Origin: Cololabis saira
Lineage: Eukaryota; Chordata; Actinopteri; Beloniformes; Belonidae
DNA length: 64,000 bases
Assembly (NCBI RefSeq): GCF_033807715.1
Contig: NC_084596.1
Coordinates: 39,666,458-39,730,457, forward strand
Direction of reading: 5' to 3'
Position 1 is the stretch's first letter. Every line of letters starts with the position of its first letter. The notes under the pieces are model-generated. The model worked only from the letters and a program-made list of their open reading frames with translations, searched no databases and had not been told where the DNA came from. This document shows, one piece after another, positions 42,201 to 52,081 of this stretch. The position numbers and the translations under genes were made by a program.

Positions 42201-43040
42201 CTGTATAAGGATGGGATCTTTTCCACATTTTCAGATCTGAGGTCAAAGTTCAATTTGCCTGCCTCCCATCTGTTTCGCTACTTCCAGCTTCGACACTGTG
42301 CCTCTGCTCTGTTTCCATGCTTCCCTTCCCTTCCTGCTAACCAACCGTGGGATGATCTTCTAACAATGAAACTTAGTCAAAAGTCTCTCATATCTAGGAT
42401 ATATGCACTGTGTATGACATTTGATGGTCATTCTGTAGATAAAGCTCGGGAGGGTTGGGGACGGGAGTTGGGCCTGGACTTCACAGGGGAGCTGTGGGAT
42501 AAAGCTATCCGTAGCATACGATCTAGCACGCCTTGCGCTAGACTTGAACTTATTCAATTCAAGGTGCTGCATAGAGCCCACCTATCAAAATCCCGATTAT
42601 CCGAAATATATCCCAATGTTGCAGACTTATGCGACAGATGCCAGGGCTCTCCCTGCAATTTAAGTCACATGTTTTTCTCCTGTCCTAGATTACAGAAATT
42701 TTGGAGTGACTATTCTGTGATCATGTCTAAAGTTCTGGTGAAAAATGTTGTTATGACCCCCCTCATAGCAATATTCGGACTTTCGGTTGACTCCTCACAT
42801 ATCAGCCCCGTACAGTCAGAAGTATTGGCTTTCACATCTCTTCTAGCTAGACGTCGTATCCTACTCTCATGGAAATCCCCCAAGTCTCCGTCTATTGCTC
42901 TTTGGCTTAGTGATGTTATGTTTTTTCTAAAATCTGAAAAGGTGAGATATTCAGTAAAAGGCAACTCATCTAAATTTGTTCGTAAATGGCAATCTTTCGT
43001 AGATTATTTTAACTCATTGAAGACTCTACCCACCGACTGA
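39225..43040 (+). CDS. L1 ORF2 protein (endonuclease/reverse transcriptase)
   Basis: 1271 codons from MNDRNLHKPD, chosen because the endonuclease begins soon after; the frame is open to 39003 but the upstream part is hydrophobic and unlike ORF2. APE endonuclease: FTSWNVRGVNNP, LQETHL, GGDLNCVI, YSRIDYFFVD, ISDHAPL. Reverse transcriptase: SNKAPGPDGFGAEF, YRPLSLLNVDVKILAK, IDAEKAFDRVEF, GTRQGCPLSPLLFAL, SLYADDLLLY (YADD at residues 709-712). Near the C-terminus CDRCQGSPCNLSHMFFSC is the Cys/His knuckle of L1 elements. No stop or frameshift seen. It nicks genomic DNA and primes reverse transcription at the nick. Confidence 0.92.
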   Translation: MNDRNLHKPDTGSIIRFTSWNVRGVNNPIKRSKIFSHLKRLDTDIAFLQETHLRNKDHFRLKRAWVGDIFHSNFDSKSRGVAILINRRVNFSVSRTISDKNGRYLIVAGTLYCNPVLLVNIYAPNFDDPNFTDRLFGNLPFLNTHITILGGDLNCVINPSLDRSNPRTLTQSSMSKSITDFTVKNGLVDPWRFSHPGDKEFSFFSQVHQSYSRIDYFFVDGSLLPKVTSVVYHPIVISDHAPLTLNITLSERPRFSSPWRFNPLLLSDDAFNVSISASIDDFIALNKTDSTSFSLVWESLKAYLRGQIISYSAYASKIRRAKLQELTSKIQDIDRLNSVNPSPNLLKQRLDLQSKFDLIATADSERLLLRAHANYYEHGDKPSRLLAHQLKRQATSRLIPSIRDSTGTLTTDPVAINTIFKSYYSPLYESESPLDTAEMTSFLESITVPTINLDVANGLDAPFSLQEIAAAIEATQSNKAPGPDGFGAEFFKKFKDKLAPLLLSMYNESLDHGSLPPSLMQASIALLLKKDKDPESCTSYRPLSLLNVDVKILAKALAIRLDKILPSIISEEQNGFIKGRQLFYNVRTLLNVIFSKDSSPLPEVVIAIDAEKAFDRVEFNYLFATLHKFGFGHRFISWIRLLYTSPQASIHTNDNYSTYFTLSRGTRQGCPLSPLLFALSVEPLSIALRTLPLFRGISRSNVELKLSLYADDLLLYVSDPLTSIAPILSLLKNYGSFSGYKVNLHKCECFPINTSALLLKQSDIPFKLSPSGFRYLGINVTRTLPSLFTANFSSLVTRVKADLQRWNSLPLSLIGRVNTVKMTVLPKFIFLFQCTPLFLPKSFFKSLDQIVSNFLWAGKTPRVRYSLLQKFKFNGGLALPNFLLYYWSAHIHKLIYWLQSPELLWCRLEAQSLSSSSVTALLSSSLPLNPSKFTNSPVVLSSLKIWSQFRRHFKFASPSAYTPVTKNHLFPPSLIDTTFMIWHSRGIKHFRDLYKDGIFSTFSDLRSKFNLPASHLFRYFQLRHCASALFPCFPSLPANQPWDDLLTMKLSQKSLISRIYALCMTFDGHSVDKAREGWGRELGLDFTGELWDKAIRSIRSSTPCARLELIQFKVLHRAHLSKSRLSEIYPNVADLCDRCQGSPCNLSHMFFSCPRLQKFWSDYSVIMSKVLVKNVVMTPLIAIFGLSVDSSHISPVQSEVLAFTSLLARRRILLSWKSPKSPSIALWLSDVMFFLKSEKVRYSVKGNSSKFVRKWQSFVDYFNSLKTLPTD

Positions 43041-43789
43041 TCCCTCCCCCTTACCTTAATTTTCTTTTCATTTCTTTCATTTATTTATTTGTTTTGATTA
43101 TTGTTATTTATGCTGCATTTTATGTTGCTTGCTTTTTTTTTTATTATTATTTCCAATTAATGGGATATTAGTGATGGGCATTTGCATTTATCACTGCATT
43201 TGTTTTTGTATGCCGCATTTGCTCATCCATACTCTACTCCATTGTTCATTTGTTGCTCATCTGTTTATTTTTTTTTATTTAACTCTACAGAGACTCTGTT
43301 CTTAGTTCTGTGTGTTTATAAAAAAAAAAAAAAAAAGGACAATGTATAATGCATAATTCATATTTTTGATTATTTGTGTCCATGTTGTCATTGTATGTTG
43401 TTTTCTTTTCTAAAAAGATTAATAAAAAAAAAAAAAAAAAAAAATAAGTCAAATAGAAATCTTTTTTGGAATTGGGGTTTAACCCTTCTAGATGTTCTGA
43501 GCGTGATCTTCAAGCCATTTCCTCCTCAGTTTCAGGGGCGTGTATCCTCGCTGGAGTTATCATCTGAAAAGGCTTTTGTTTCTGGTGAAGTACAACTGGT
43601 TCAGTGACGGCACATCTGTGAATGTGAAGCTCTGAAGTTCTGAAGCCCCAACATCTGTATGAGTATCTGATCACGGTTGAGTGAATAAAGGATTTAATAA
43701 GCTTATTGAAGTTTGGAAATAGCTCAATGAGAGTAGCTCAGAGGAGGCCGTATTTAAACTTGTAACTTAATCTGAGTTCAGCTCAAATA

Positions 43790-46000
43790 GATAGATAGAT
43801 AAAGCTTTATTTATGTGTCACCCCCCAGCGTACAATATCATTATACATTAATAAAATTGGCAATAATAAAAAGTTGAGGGCCACTCACTAAGAGTTGTGA
43901 GACACAATACATATTCATATCGATAAAAAGTAACATACATTAAAGTATTAAAATCATTTGACTGTTACAAAAATCACAGTCATATTACAATAAAAACTCA
44001 ATGGCTTAATCAATTAGGTTTACAATAAAAGGAGGAAAAGGGGAAATTAAGGGCCAGTACATATAAAAGCTGCTCTACGCTTTAGGATGAGGTGGCAGGC
44101 TTTGGCTGATTCGTTAAAGAGATGTTTAGCTGCTAAAATGTCACATACTTTATTAACATCATCGAGGTCTTGAAAATGTTCCTGATTCTTTGAAAATGAG
44201 ATAAAAAGGTCCTCGCGAATGTCTTTGTAAAGTTCACAGTGTAGAAGGACATGGGACTCAGATTCGATGGAACCGCTGTTACATAGTGTGCAAACACGCT
44301 TCTGTATTGGGATGTTGGTATATCTACCGGTTTCAAGAGCCAATGGAGCAACTCCACACCTAAACTTGGCAAGGGCACTTCTATGCTGCCTGGGCATAAT
44401 ACTTTGTACATACGGCTCTGTATCAAAGGCATTCTTAAAGGTACAGTAAGTGCGAAGCTTGTTTCCCTCTGCTCTATTTATCTGCAGGAGCCATTTCTCC
44501 TTCTCTGCCTCTGCAACTGCTTGGTCAAGCCTGTTTAGATCGTTACTTGAGAGGACTAGGTCAGTGCTGGCGAGGTGGGATAGATGCAGAGAGGAGAAAT
44601 ATGTCCGTACCGTATGGGGATAGTTTTTCACATTTCTCATCTGATTAGCCCACAAAAACACACGCTTACATAACCGGTTATCTGGCATACTGCATAGTCT
44701 CTTCCAGTTCTTAAAAATACATGACCACTGGTGTTGCCAGGTCGTTTTCCATCCCATGTCACCTTGTATGGCAGCATTTGGGGTATATTTACCAACACCC
44801 AGAAAGAAGCGGCATGCTCTATTAAAGACTGCATTGATACAGGAGTAACTTCTGTAACCCCATACTGCGGATGCATAAGTAAGGATGGGTAGGACCAAAG
44901 AGTCAAAAAGTTTGGTAAAACATTTAAAGGGGAAACCACCCAAAACTTTACTTTTAGCTATAATTGCTCCTAGAGCTCTGTTGGCATAGAGGGCTAGTTG
45001 CCTAGCGGTTACATTGTAGTCTAAGAACTCAGTGAGCAGTAATCCTAAATATTTATACTCTTTGGTGACCTCTAGTGGGAAAGACCCGCAAGAGAAGCTG
45101 AAGCAGGTCAGGGGCTTTGCTGGGTTTCTGAAGTGCACTACTTTGGTTTTATCCACATTTATATTTAAATTCCATTTTTGGCACCAACTATGAACCAATG
45201 AGAGCATCTCCTGTAGCTCCTCTTCTGATTCTGAGATCAGGACTATATCGTCCGCGTAAAGGAGTACAGAGATGTTTTCATTTTCCATAGGTACACCTTT
45301 TCCTAGGGCCTTAATTGCTAATGTTAGGTCATTTATGTACATTGAAAATAACACTGGTGACAAAATACAACCTTGTTTCACACCGATGTCAACTGGAAAG
45401 GGATCTGTAAGATTTCCATTTATACGGACACAGCATTTCACACCCTCATATAAAGAAATCAGACAGTTAAGGATATTACCATTCAGACCTAAACTTCTCA
45501 GCTTTTCCCATAGCTTATCTCGATTAATATGGTCAAATGCTTTCGAAAAATCAATGAATGAGCAGAACGTAGACTTCTTCAGCTTTTTCCTTGAGTCAAT
45601 TATAGTAGTTAGGGTGGAAATGTGATCTATACAACTCCGTTCCTTTCTGAACCCATTTTGCTCATCTGTTATGATGCTGTTGGACTCCGCCCACTCAGAA
45701 ATCCTGTTGTGCAACACACAGCAAAACAGTTTGTATACAGAAGAGGTCAAAGTAATCCCTCGATAATTTGCTGGTATTCTTTTATCCTTACCCCCGCCTT
45801 TATAAATAGGGTTGATAATACCAAATTTCCACATTTCTGGGATTGTTCCATAAAGAAAACATTGATTAAATAACTTGTGCAGTAAACCAAGTGCATTGCC
45901 ATTTTTCAGTACATCAGCAGGTAACCCATCGTAACCATATGCTTTCCGTTTCTTGACTGCTTGCAGAACTTTAATAATCTCCAGCTCACTAATGGGCTGG
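43790..46000 (-). mobile_element. 5'-truncated LINE, I-like clade
   Basis: 2211 bp, flanked by 6-bp duplication caaata (43784-43789, 46001-46006). The 3' end (left) is aaataaagctttatctatct, a (TATC)n-type tail instead of poly(A). It lacks the endonuclease region. Clade assignment (I/Nimb-like) is from general resemblance. Confidence 0.8.
44047..45999 (-). pseudogene. LINE reverse transcriptase, N-terminally truncated
   Basis: 650 codons open right up to the 5' junction; the internal Met at 45834 is not the true start. RT blocks: KKRKAYGYDGLPADVLKNG, IINPIYKGGGKDKRIPANYR, IDFSKAFDHINRDKLW, GVKQGCILSPVLFSMYINDL and LLYADDIVLI (near 45247-45258). A C-terminal CTLCNSGSIESESHVLLHC zinc knuckle is followed by the stop. 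No endonuclease, so inactive on its own, though no frame damage is visible. Confidence 0.8.
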
Positions 46001-46006
46001 CAAATA

Positions 46007-46400
46007 AGAGTCTCCTGAAGTTTTACATGTTGTAGTTCAGGTTTTATTCAATTGTATTGAGAAAACTGTAAACAGAAAGTAACTCCATCAGGTTGGTGGG
46101 CATTTACCCGTTTTTAATCCAATAATATTTTATTTGTAACAATAACGGCTACTGGAGTAGTAGAAAAGACATAAAAATGATAAAAACATCTTCCATCCAA
46201 ATATAGCTGATATATAAAAAAAAGCATGTACAGGTTAAACAAGTGAAACAACAAACGTTTCTCCAACTTCCACAAACAGCTTCCAGTGGTGATGGGAGTG
46301 GACGAATATCAATAAGACTAATAAAGCAAAGCGTAAGGCCTGCACTGCTGGAGGTGGTGGAGAAGCTCCCTGAGGTGAGACAACACGTCCTGGAGGAGCC
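46007..46400 (-). other. 3' UTR of photolyase copy 4
   Basis: Common unit sequence after the I-like LINE, including the minus-strand poly(A) signal at 46129-46134. No other gene seen. Confidence 0.5.
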
Positions 46401-46726
46401 TCACAGCTTCTTAGGACAGTACTTCCTCTCAAACTCGGCCACCTTAAACTTCCGAAGGCAGCCTTTGTAGTTCATGAAGCGGATTTTCCCGAAAACGGGC
46501 CTCTCTGCCCAGCCCTGGTCGTGGATGCCGCAGATGGACCACATGCACCCTGTGGAGGAGAACCGGTGGGGAGAACGTGAAGGACGGGCGGCAGCCGCGT
46601 GGGGAGACACTGACTACGTTTACATGCAGTCAAAATTCAGGTTAAGGTCAATATTCCAGTTACTGAAACATTGGGAATAATCTGTTTCCATGCGTGAGCA
46701 AACAGGGTTATCCCTGTTTACATGGT

Positions 46727-47429
46727 TTGTTTGTTTGTACTGTTTATTCAGAATATGCCAGGAACCAAAATAATAAAGCATAGAAAAACCGAAAATAAAT
46801 GACATATTTGAAAAGGAGTGAGAAGAAGCATAGCTTATTAGCTCTCACCCCTTTGTCTAAAATAAAAAATATATATATATACTGTATATTATATATATAT
46901 ACACATATACATATACACTGTATATATATATATACATACACACATACATATACACATACATAGTCTAGAGATACTGTATCCATATATACACATACACACA
47001 TACCTAAACATACATGCACATACATGCACACATATACATATACACATATATATACCCACACATACATACACACACACACACACAGGCTTCTCTGCCTCTC
47101 ATCACCATGCCATATCAAATGAATGATAATAAACAATAATCATACATGAACTTTATCCTTTATACCCTTTAAACAACATATTTTTGTACATTTTCTTGAA
47201 CTGTTGGATGTTTGGACTTTGTTTGAGTTCCTCACTTAGGTTGTTCCATAGCTTGACACCGGTAATAGATATACAGAAACCTTTCAAGGTTGTTCGTATG
47301 TTTAAGATTTTGAAGTTATGTTTCCCTCTTAACTGATACCCTCCCTCCCGATTCCTAAATACATTTTGGATATGTTCTGGTAATTGTCTGTTTTTTGCTT
47401 TATACATGATGATTGCTGTTTGGTAAGAT
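46727..47429 (-). mobile_element. LINE 3' fragment with AT/AC microsatellite
   Basis: Inserted in catggtgatt with atggt duplicated on both sides. An 84-codon minus-strand frame (47153-47407) ends like a LINE reverse transcriptase: LPEHIQNVFRNREGGYQLRG, then GVKLWNNLSEELKQSPNIQQ, then FKKMYKNMLF. The 3' part holds a compound (AT)n/(AC)n/(ATAC)n microsatellite (46868-47085) and ends in a (TTTG)n-like tail. Confidence 0.7.
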
Positions 47430-47436
47430 ATGGTGA

Positions 47437-47850
47437 TTAATCATTTGGGATATCTGGACCAAACCAGCGACGCACGGAGAACGTCATGACGCAATTCCCG
47501 TCATTTCTGCTTCTACTTCCTGTGTCCAAATCCAAAACAACAACAATAACAGCAGCACGGAGGATAATCAACAGCCCAGTAGAAGTCGCCTTTTTCAGCG
47601 TCTTCCAGCGGAGCTTGATCTGGTCTGGCATTCGTACAAATCCTGCTTCGTGCAACTTTTCGCTCACATTTTTGTAAATCTCACTATCCCGGTACTTTCT
47701 ACCGTCTACAAATGACAAAATGTTCATATCCTTCATTACATTTATGAAGTGATTCGTCTCCTCCTGGTCTTGCGTTTCTCCGTGTTTATAAGAACTTCCT
47801 GGACTCAAAAGAGCAAGATTCCTTGTGAAAAGAACATGCGTAGAAAACAA
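47437..47850 (-). CDS. Myb/SANT-like DNA-binding protein of intronic element, copy 4
   Basis: 137 codons, same ORF as 443-856 with changes such as IYKNVSEKLHEAGFVRMPDQ. Intact despite a LINE fragment inserted a few bases beyond its stop. Function inferred from the Myb/SANT-like middle part only. Confidence 0.5.
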   Translation of the reverse strand: MFSTHVLFTRNLALLSPGSSYKHGETQDQEETNHFINVMKDMNILSFVDGRKYRDSEIYKNVSEKLHEAGFVRMPDQIKLRWKTLKKATSTGLLIILRAAVIVVVLDLDTGSRSRNDGNCVMTFSVRRWFGPDIPND

Positions 47851-47886
47851 ATTCCTGTTCCTTTCGATGGGGATATCCCGTTAGGC

Positions 47887-48703
47887 CAGGGGTGTCAAAT
47901 GTGCAGCCCGAGAGAGATTTCCAACGCAAAAAACCGAAATGTTAATTTACTAAAAAGGAAGGCATAAATAATTGCCATGAATCGCAGCGTATCCGATAAT
48001 ACATTTCTTCTACAAATCCATCGTTATTCCACAAAGAGAGCAGTTTTCTACATTTTTTTAGTTTTCTAGAATGCATTTGCTGATTTTATTTCTTTGTAGA
48101 CGGTCGTTTATTTTTATTAACCGACTACTATTATATATTTTCGCAGGAAAAATATCACGGCTAAAAAAGATGATAGAAGATATTTATTCTGAGAATTTCA
48201 GTTTTGAATACGAGGATAGTGACAAAGTAAAACAGTTAAAAGAGAAGTGCTGACGTTTTCGGCACACTGGCGTAAATATCCGCGCCAATTTTTAAAAATA
48301 AATACACTTAATTGTACTGGAAAAATCTCTAAATCACAAACAAAACACTCTCAGATTTAATAAGAAAGATTTAGCTTTTAATTAAATTTCCTATAAAAAA
48401 GCGAAATATAAAAAAAACATACTTGTTTCTGTTTATCTTTGTAAAATGATTTTAAAGGTATCTTACATAAAAAAACGAGAAATTTCAAGAAAAGATCCTG
48501 AAGAAATATATTTTACATAATTAGAGTGTAAACAAAGCATATTTCCTTTAAAATTAACTAAACTGATATTGGATTAGATAACAATAGTAAAAAAAAAAGA
48601 ATTAGAAAAAACATTTTCGCATCGTTTTTGTTATTTTGAGCGTGCAAGCGAGAAAAGAATTGGTCAAATCTGGCCCGCCAAGCAAATGAGTTTGACACCC
48701 CTG
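47887..48703. mobile_element. hAT MITE, copy 4
   Basis: CAGGGGTGTCAAA to TTTGACACCCCTG with cgttaggc duplicated on both sides. Small internal deletions relative to copy 1. Confidence 0.85.
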
Positions 48704-49941
48704 CGTTAGGCGTTTACATGACCAAATATTCAGTTAGAAAAGGAGGAACCCAGGGGTCATATTCAGGTTTTTAAAAACCGGAATATGAGCAAATTCCGGT
48801 TAATCAAAGGGGTTATTGGTGTTTACACGGCCGTGTAACCGGGTTATTGCTAATATTCCGGTTAGAAAAGGGTTATTGATGCATGTAAACGTAGTCACAG
48901 TTCAAAGGCGTGGAGCCCAGCTTACCCACGAAGCCGTTGGGGTCCTGGCCGTCCAGCTCGTAGCGGTCGTTCAGGTACAGAGCGATGGAGAGAGCCTCCT
49001 CTGGCGAGCGGGTCCACTCCAGAATCTTCTTGGCCCAGTACATCCTCAAGAAGCCGTGCATCTTCCCCTCCGTCACCATTTGATACTGAAGAGACACAAA
49101 CATACCGCGTTGGTCACTGAGAGCCTTCCAGATCCTCTCAATCAGTTAAACCAGTTTCCGCGTGGCCGTTACTGCGTTGTACGCTGTAACGTGCTGCACC
49201 CAGGGCCGCCCCTCCCTAAACGCAGAACACGTGCTCTGCGTAGGGGCCTCATCTTCCAAACGGGGGCCACGTTTTGATCAAGGGGACGCATTTGCACGGT
49301 AGCGCATATGCAGAATGGATGCGCATATGCGCTACCGTGAAGCGGAGGAGAGAGGCAGGCACTTGCAGAGCTGCAGAAGGTGAGGAGATGTCGACATGTC
49401 GTCCAAAAGACATCACGAGTCAGGACAAAGAGCAAGAGAAAGAAAAAGACAAAACACAATGAAACTCGTGCTTCACTTGAAGGTGGGGATGTTGTTGAAA
49501 TAAAACTTTGTGGCACAAACACCTAAGATGCCACTTATTAGATAGAAATCTCTGTCTCCAGTCTCGGTCTAGACTGGAGACATTTCTTTTTCCAGCTGCC
49601 CTGATGAACATTTATTGAATGCCTTGTTAACGCACTATACATTCACCTCTGTTGAAAAGGAGTGGAGAAATGACCAGTTAGGGGTCGTATATAAGCTATA
49701 AACTTTAGCCATTGATGACTTTACATCCAGAAAATGCATACGTGTGCATCTGTAAAAGGCACACGTGCATGTTTAGTTCTGCTTTCAGACCTGCTAGACC
49801 TGCTTTCAGTTTTTTGTGGGGGATTGAGGTGGAAGTTACTTTCTTTTGATGAGTAATTGATCCTATTTGTGACTCAGATTTGTTTATTTCAATTTTTTTA
49901 TTTAATATTTAATTATACTCAGGTTGAAGTTTTTTATTTAA

Positions 49942-50959
49942 AGGGATTGTGACATGAAAAACAAATTTTTCTTGATTTTTTGTGTTTTGTTGGGTGTCTT
50001 GACATCAATTACACCCAAAAAACAACGAACTTTTAACATTCAGTGTATTGTGTGCTTTCTGGGATTTGCCGCATAACTATGTAAAAACGGCGCATGTGGT
50101 TTGGTGGCGGGCCGTTACGTATAGACCCGCTAAATCACCGCCCCCTCCACCCAGCTTCCTTCCCTCCTCTCCTCTCCTCTCCAGCCACCATAAAGGCTGA
50201 TTTATGGTTCCGCGTTACACCGACGTAGAGCCTACGGAGTAGGGTTACGCAGCGACGCGCACCATACGCTGAACCCTACGGCGCAGGCTCTGCGTCGATT
50301 TAACGCGGAACCATAAATCAGGCTTAACACGGAGCTGTTTAGAGCCCCCTCTGTTCTCATCACCGGAGGAAAACTGCTAAGAAGACCCGCGGCCACTGAC
50401 TGGACTTAAGATAAGGGGACACTGCTGCTTCGCATGCCTTTATTTTTATGATTGTTTGCGGTGGACTGCTTTTCTGTGCATGCTTCGCCTGTCGCTCCCG
50501 GCTTAACTCTCCGACGCCGCTGTTAGAAGTCCGGTTCGGTGTGCGCACGGACTTCATCCCCGGGCTGTAGTCGCCCTGTCTGGGCTGTGTGTGTGGGTGT
50601 TTGTGGCATGGATGTATTATAGAACATTATAGATACATTATATGTATTATAGGTTTGTGGTCGGTGTGCGCGCGTGTGTGTGGAGATAATTATATAATAG
50701 ATCCATGGTGGAGACGCGGGCAGAAGTTTGTAGCAGTTGGTTGGAGGAGGAGGTTTGGAGGAGGAGCGGAGCAATGATTGACAGGAAAGGGGGGAAAGGA
50801 AGCATTCTTCACGGCGCAAAAAAACACTGTAATAAAAAGCCAGGAATGGAGTACTAGAGTTAAGTTTTTCTTGTTACACTCTTTTAGACACATTTGAGGG
50901 ATGTTGGCCAAGACTTTTAATAGTGTTAAAAGCATTTTAAAAATGATGTCACAATACCT
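49942..50959. mobile_element. TTAA-target element, unit 4
   Basis: 1018 bp, same ends and same insertion point as 15292-16305, flanked by TTAA. Shared insertion shows units 2 and 4 descend from one type B unit. Confidence 0.7.
50193..50325. repeat. 133-bp fold-back, second copy
   Basis: Homologous to 15539-15671, with extra mismatches between arms (ggagtagg against ggcgcagg). Confidence 0.8.
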
Positions 50960-51231
50960 TTAATATTTACTTATTAATTTCAGGTTGAAGTTTTTTATTT
51001 AATATTTAATTATTTATTTCAGGTTGAATTTTTTATTTTATTTGACTCATACAGCCAAACTACAGTATCTACACTTACAGTACAATTGTTACTATTATTA
51101 AAGGTTGTCAAGTTAAATGGCCTGTTGTGATACGGTCATTTTGTACCTATGATACATTTGGGCTGGGGAGAGGTGCAGGGATGTGGTGCAGGGGTGGGGA
51201 GGGGCCTCCAAATAAAATTTTGCTTAGGGCC

Positions 51232-51659
51232 TGATGAAGCATTTTGACCATTTGGCCCCCCTGCAGGGACACAACGACGCCTTGCAGATTGCTCAAGCCC
51301 CCCCTTATGACATAGACATGCGGGTTCCAGTTCCTGGGGACCTCTGCCGGGACATTGTCACGCAAGGTCCGGCGTCTTGCATCCCTGCAGAGACTTCCAG
51401 CCCCCACAGAGACAAAGAACATATACGGACTTCCTGATCCCTCAGGGGTGGTCCCAAAGCTAAAGGGTCCCACCTCTCTCACTGGGCTGGTTTATTCCTG
51501 TAACTTTTGTATAAAAACCCTTTGAACAAACCAATTTGTGTCGACACACCAAATACAGACTCGATCTGCGATGGTCATGTCGACCTCCGGCTTAACTGAT
51601 TAAAACCTCTCTATACCACGAGCGGACTTCTGAACTGGTTTTTGATAAATTCCACAACA
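51232..51659. mobile_element. Solo LTR, 428 bp
   Basis: Begins TGATGAAGCA, ends TCCACAACA, flanked by a 4-bp duplication ggcc (51228-51231, 51660-51663) in a target that reads ttagggccccaacg in other units. Has a TATA-like gtataaaaac at 51509-51518 (plus orientation). No internal coding region is left. Family unassigned. Confidence 0.75.
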
Positions 51660-52081
51660 GGCCCCAACGTGTTCAGCCCTGGCTGTACCTGAGCACCGTT
51701 CCACAGCTTGTCATGCGTCTGGGCCTTCTCCAGCTGCTCCCGCGTGTACAGATACTCCCTCTTGTCTCCGGCATGATCCTGCAGCGTCTTCTGAGCCCAC
51801 GCGTACGCCCCTAAACATCCACAGTCAGAGGAAAGGGAGGGAAACTCATGAGAAGGGCCGGCGGTTCCTCTGCCAGCCGCCGGTCACGGCTGAGGGAGGA
51901 GGGTTAGGACGACGCTCCCACTGACCTTCCACGCTGTCGTACTTCTCGTTGTAGAAGCAGAAGTTGTCCGTCAGCTCTCTGCGCACCACCAGCTCCTCGA
52001 TGAAGGGGGGGACGGACTCACTGGCCTTCCCGTACCGCCGGACTTGCAGCGCCACACGCTGGGCCGACAGCTAACACACAC

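Larger units (their letters stand above)
37068..43443 (+). mobile_element. Full-length L1-type LINE
   Basis: 6376 bp with a perfect 15-bp duplication ataagtcaaatagaa (37053-37067, 43444-43458), a 5' UTR of about 160 bp, ORF1, a repeat-bearing inter-ORF region of about 1.1 kb, ORF2, a short 3' UTR with AATAAA at 43421-43426 and a poly(A) tail. Both ORFs are open and the duplication is perfect, so insertion is recent and the copy may be retrotransposition-competent. Confidence 0.93.
24264..46400. repeat. Tandem array unit 3 (type A), enlarged by LINEs
   Basis: Third unit, same backbone and same type A markers as unit 1. It is the longest unit because four elements landed in it: a CR1/L2-like LINE (24575-27904), a complete hAT element (30227-30942), a full-length L1 (37068-43443) and a 5'-truncated I-like LINE (43790-46000). 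Confidence 0.9.
46612..48896. mobile_element. TIR element with Myb/SANT ORF, copy 4
   Basis: GACTACGTTTACATGCA inverted ends. Interrupted by a LINE tail (46727-47429). Holds an intact Myb/SANT ORF (47437-47850) and the hAT MITE 47887-48703. Confidence 0.6.
49201..51681. mobile_element. hAT element in photolyase intron B-C, copy 4
   Basis: CAGGGCCGCC to TTCAGCCCTG, duplications gctgcacc (49193-49200) and gctgtacc (51682-51689). Contains the nested TTAA element (49942-50959) and a solo LTR (51232-51659). Confidence 0.65.
46401..52072 (-). pseudogene. Class II CPD photolyase, 3' half, copy 4 (exon A broken)
   Basis: Exons: A 51926-52072 (truncated), B 51689-51810, C 48926-49085, D 46401-46549. 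Exons B, C and D keep frame and splice sites. Exon A has lost its first three bases and its acceptor: after gccgacagct the sequence jumps to aacacacactagg, a deletion of about 139 bp relative to unit 1. A solo LTR (51232-51659) lies within the hAT element of intron B-C, about 30 bp from exon B. This copy could not splice exon A in the usual way, so it is the most clearly decayed of the five. The poly(A) signal is at 46129-46134. Confidence 0.85.

Noticed and set aside
45834..45836. Met at 45834 as start of the I-like reverse transcriptase
   Set aside because: The frame continues with conserved RT residues to the truncation point at 46000, so this Met is internal.
46868..47136. 130-codon ORF with Cys/Val/Tyr repeats
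   Set aside because: Translation of a compound AT/AC microsatellite in a LINE fragment.
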